From assembly GCA_016195405.1 (NCBI GenBank), contig JACPZP010000052.1, positions 16,835-80,834 of the forward strand: DNA of 64,000 nucleotides, in the 5' to 3' direction. Positions 62,382-64,000 of this stretch are shown here, in pieces. Source of the DNA: Planctomycetota bacterium (lineage in GTDB: Bacteria; Planctomycetota; Planctomycetia; Gemmatales; Gemmataceae). Within the stretch, counting starts at the first letter, position 1; every line of letters starts with the position of its first letter. Both the position numbers and the translations under genes were made by a program. The notes under the pieces are model-generated. The model was not told the origin of the DNA. It saw only the letters and a list, made by a program, of their open reading frames with translations, and searched no databases.

Positions 62382-63760
62382 CGCCGATTTCACGACGGAC
62401 GGCTCTCAAAGGCTTGGGCGTTTCGGTGGCGTTGCCGTTTCTTGAGGCGATGCTGCCGCAGTCTCTCTTCGCCCAGGCCGGTAGTGCTGCGCAACGGCTG
62501 CCTCGCCGCATGGCGTTTCTCTACGTCCCCAACGGCGTTCATGTCCCCGATTGGACGCCAACGGCTGATGGCCGCGCATTTGAATTGCCGCGCACGCTGC
62601 GTCCGCTCGCAGCCGTGAAAGATGATCTCTTGGTGTTCACCGGCTTGACCGTGGACAAAGCGAGGCCCAACGGCGACGGCCCCGGTGATCACGCCCGCGC
62701 CATGTCGGCGTTCCTCACCGGCTGCCAGCCGCGCAAGACTTCCGGCGCCGACATCCGCGCCGGGGTCTCGGTCGACCAATTGGCCGCGCGCCACGCGACG
62801 ACGCGCTTTCCGTCGCTCGAAGTCGGCTGCGAGGCGGGCGCCCAGGCCGGCAACTGCGACTCCGGCTACAGTTGCGCCTACTCCGCCAACATCTCCTGGC
62901 GCGGCGAAGCGACTCCCCAGCCCAAGGAGATCAATCCGCGAGCCGTCTTCGATCGCCTCTTCGCCGGACCAGCTCAGGGTCAAGCCGCCCAGCGCGACCT
63001 GTTCAACCGCAGCATTCTCGATTTTGTCCGCGAGGACGCCAACGCACTGCGGCGGCGTCTAGGCGCCGCTGACTTGCAACGCGTCGACGAGTATTTGACC
63101 TCGATTCGTGAAATCGAGCAACGCATCGAACGCAACCGAACCGCCCCTGCTTCTGCACTCCCCTCGCCCCTCAGGGGAGAGGGGTTGGGGGCAGCACTCC
63201 CCTCGCCCCTTAGGGGAGAGGGGTTGGGGGTGAGGGGAATCCCCGCCGAATACCGCGACCATCTCCGCTTGATGGCCGACCTTCTGGTGCTCGCTTTCCA
63301 GGGCGACGTCACCCGCATCGCAACCTTCGTCTTCGCTAACGAAGGCAGCAATCGCCCCTACCGCAACATCAACATCTCCGACGGCCATCACGACCTGTCG
63401 CACCACGGCAACAACCGCGAGAAACAGGAGAGGATCGCCCGCATCAACAAGTTCCACATCGAGCAGTTCGCGTATTTGCTCAAGCGCCTCAAGCACATCC
63501 GCGAGGGCGAAGGCGGGCTCCTCGATAACTGCATGATCCTCTACGGCTCGGGCAACGGCGATGGCAACGCCCACAACCACGACAACCTGCCGATCCTCCT
63601 CGCCGGCAAAGGCGGCGGCACCCTCAGCACCGGACGCCACATCCGCTACCCGCACAACACGCCCTTGTGCAACCTCTATCTCGACATGCTCGACCGCATG
63701 GGCGTGCAGGCGGAACGCTTCGGCGACAGCACGGGCCTGCTGCGCGGATTGACGGTTTAA
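62378..63760 (+). CDS. DUF1552 domain protein with in-frame repeat insertion
   Basis: The 460-aa protein begins MTPISRRTALKGLGVSVALPFLEAM, a twin-arginine-type signal. The DUF1552 domain shows FLYVPNGVHVPDWTP, DHARAMSAFLTGCQPRKT, SLEVGCEAGAQ and LMADLLVLAFQGDVTRIATF, with FANEGSNRPYRNI and DGHHDLSHHGNN. It is exported folded and acts with the DUF1592 partner, an established planctomycete pair of unknown reaction. Between helix REIEQRIERN and PAEYRDHLRL two 13-residue copies of a repeat-encoded peptide (ALPSPLRGEGLG) are inserted in frame, probably in a surface loop. The start overlaps the DUF1592 stop as ATGA. C-terminal parts are otherwise complete. Confidence 0.95.
   Translation: MTPISRRTALKGLGVSVALPFLEAMLPQSLFAQAGSAAQRLPRRMAFLYVPNGVHVPDWTPTADGRAFELPRTLRPLAAVKDDLLVFTGLTVDKARPNGDGPGDHARAMSAFLTGCQPRKTSGADIRAGVSVDQLAARHATTRFPSLEVGCEAGAQAGNCDSGYSCAYSANISWRGEATPQPKEINPRAVFDRLFAGPAQGQAAQRDLFNRSILDFVREDANALRRRLGAADLQRVDEYLTSIREIEQRIERNRTAPASALPSPLRGEGLGAALPSPLRGEGLGVRGIPAEYRDHLRLMADLLVLAFQGDVTRIATFVFANEGSNRPYRNINISDGHHDLSHHGNNREKQERIARINKFHIEQFAYLLKRLKHIREGEGGLLDNCMILYGSGNGDGNAHNHDNLPILLAGKGGGTLSTGRHIRYPHNTPLCNLYLDMLDRMGVQAERFGDSTGLLRGLTV
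63155..63239. repeat. Two in-frame copies of a palindromic repeat in DUF1552
   Basis: Copies at 63155-63191 and 63194-63230 are 37 bases each, with a 39-base period. Each contains the palindromic core CCCCTCGCCCCTCAGGGGAG (or TTAGGGG in copy 2) followed by GGGTTGGGGG. Both are in phase with the host gene and encode PSPLRGEGLG-type peptides. This is the well-known type of dispersed bacterial repeat that survives in coding sequence when it does not break the frame. Confidence 0.9.
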
Positions 63761-63778
63761 AACGACAGGAGTTCCTAG

Positions 63779-63899
63779 ATGAACGAACAATGGCGATCCC
63801 GAATCACAATCGAGCCGGGCAAGTGCGGCGGTCGCCCGTGTATCCGGGGAATGCGTATAACCGTCTACGACGTAATGTTGTATTTACTGACAAATGCAC
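63779..63899 (+). pseudogene. Truncated DUF433 gene (N-terminal remnant)
   Basis: From ATG 63779, with AGGAG seven bases upstream, the frame reads MNEQWRSRITIEPGKCGGRPCIRGMRITVYDV, the N-terminal signature of DUF433, an antitoxin-like wHTH family usually about 75 aa. After residue 36 (VMLYLLTN) it no longer resembles the family, although the frame stays open to the window edge. The remaining sequence matches the end of a minus-strand gene instead. I infer truncation by a rearrangement near 63885-63900. Confidence 0.6.
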
Positions 63900-64000
63900 T
63901 CAAGAGTAAAGTTCGTCGAGAGACAGCCCAGCTCCTTCGAAGAAGGAAAGAATCAGTCCGGGATGCTGTCGAATGCGAGCAATGGCGACGTGGAGTTCAC
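63900..64000 (-). CDS. C-terminal end of an unknown minus-strand protein (partial)
   Basis: The minus strand from the window edge reads ELHVAIARIRQHPGLILSFF and then EGAGLSLDELYS before the stop at 63902-63900. The codon pattern looks like real coding sequence, but I do not recognise the family. Only 33 residues are visible. It faces and abuts a DUF433 remnant, which may be the footprint of an insertion or deletion that joined them. Confidence 0.4.
   Translation of the reverse strand, partial: ELHVAIARIRQHPGLILSFFEGAGLSLDELYS

Overview
The window looks like a chromosomal segment of a planctomycete, probably Gemmata- or Pirellula-like. The evidence is gene content: a DUF1592/DUF1552 pair at the right end, a giant PVC-type CxxCH heme protein, formylglycine-enzyme-like and PQQ-propeller secreted proteins, a multidomain secreted protein with the planctomycete leader [11 protein letters not shown], and an exosortase locus. 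The DNA is GC-rich. No tRNA, rRNA, transposase or CRISPR array was seen.

Positions 1-44245 are one long, almost entirely minus-strand surface-polysaccharide locus. Read in transcription order (right to left) it begins with an exosortase, a Wzz/BY-kinase, EpsI, a PF02397 phosphoglycosyl transferase and a TIGR03087-like glycosyltransferase with a non-homologous C-terminus. Next come the ABC-transporter permease (Wzm) and a sugar-modification cassette: C-methyltransferase, an undescribed duplicated Cys-rich protein, RfbC, DUF4910, a PhyH-like dioxygenase, an SDR and an RfbF-like nucleotidyltransferase. An acyltransferase, a PIG-L deacetylase, a 1708-aa secreted copper-radical-oxidase-like protein, an epimerase, a sulfotransferase and the ABC ATPase (Wzt) follow. 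The last part holds GT2 and GT4 enzymes, an acetyltransferase, AsnB, a RIFT-barrel protein, GtrA, a UGM-like flavoprotein, a GT39-like protein, a degenerate AsnB, GT4 enzymes including a GT4-GT4 fusion, and a FemAB protein cut by the window edge. Many junctions are 4-base overlaps, so much of the locus is probably translationally coupled. Export appears ABC-dependent; no Wzx or Wzy was recognised. The exosortase has Asp where the family's catalytic His is expected, and no PEP-CTERM-type substrate was found in the window.

Positions 44491-54859 hold a YiiX-like hydrolase, an SGNH/PVC-dehydrogenase/HEAT/cytochrome fusion, a YjbR protein whose 3' end lies in a dispersed palindromic repeat, an array of 21-bp tandem repeats, a BBP2-type porin, a membrane-anchored ParA ATPase with a small partner, and a HicBA toxin-antitoxin locus whose toxin gene is frameshifted.

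Positions 54935-64000 hold ordinary planctomycete genes: a phytoene-desaturase-like flavoprotein, a double GNAT, a SUMF1-like protein, a PQQ propeller, a Tyr-rich secreted protein, DUF1592, and a DUF1552 gene with two in-frame copies of a palindromic repeat. The right edge has a DUF433 remnant and the end of a minus-strand gene. Several start codons were moved from the longest reading frame to sites with better ribosome-binding sites or family-typical N-termini; this is stated in each entry.
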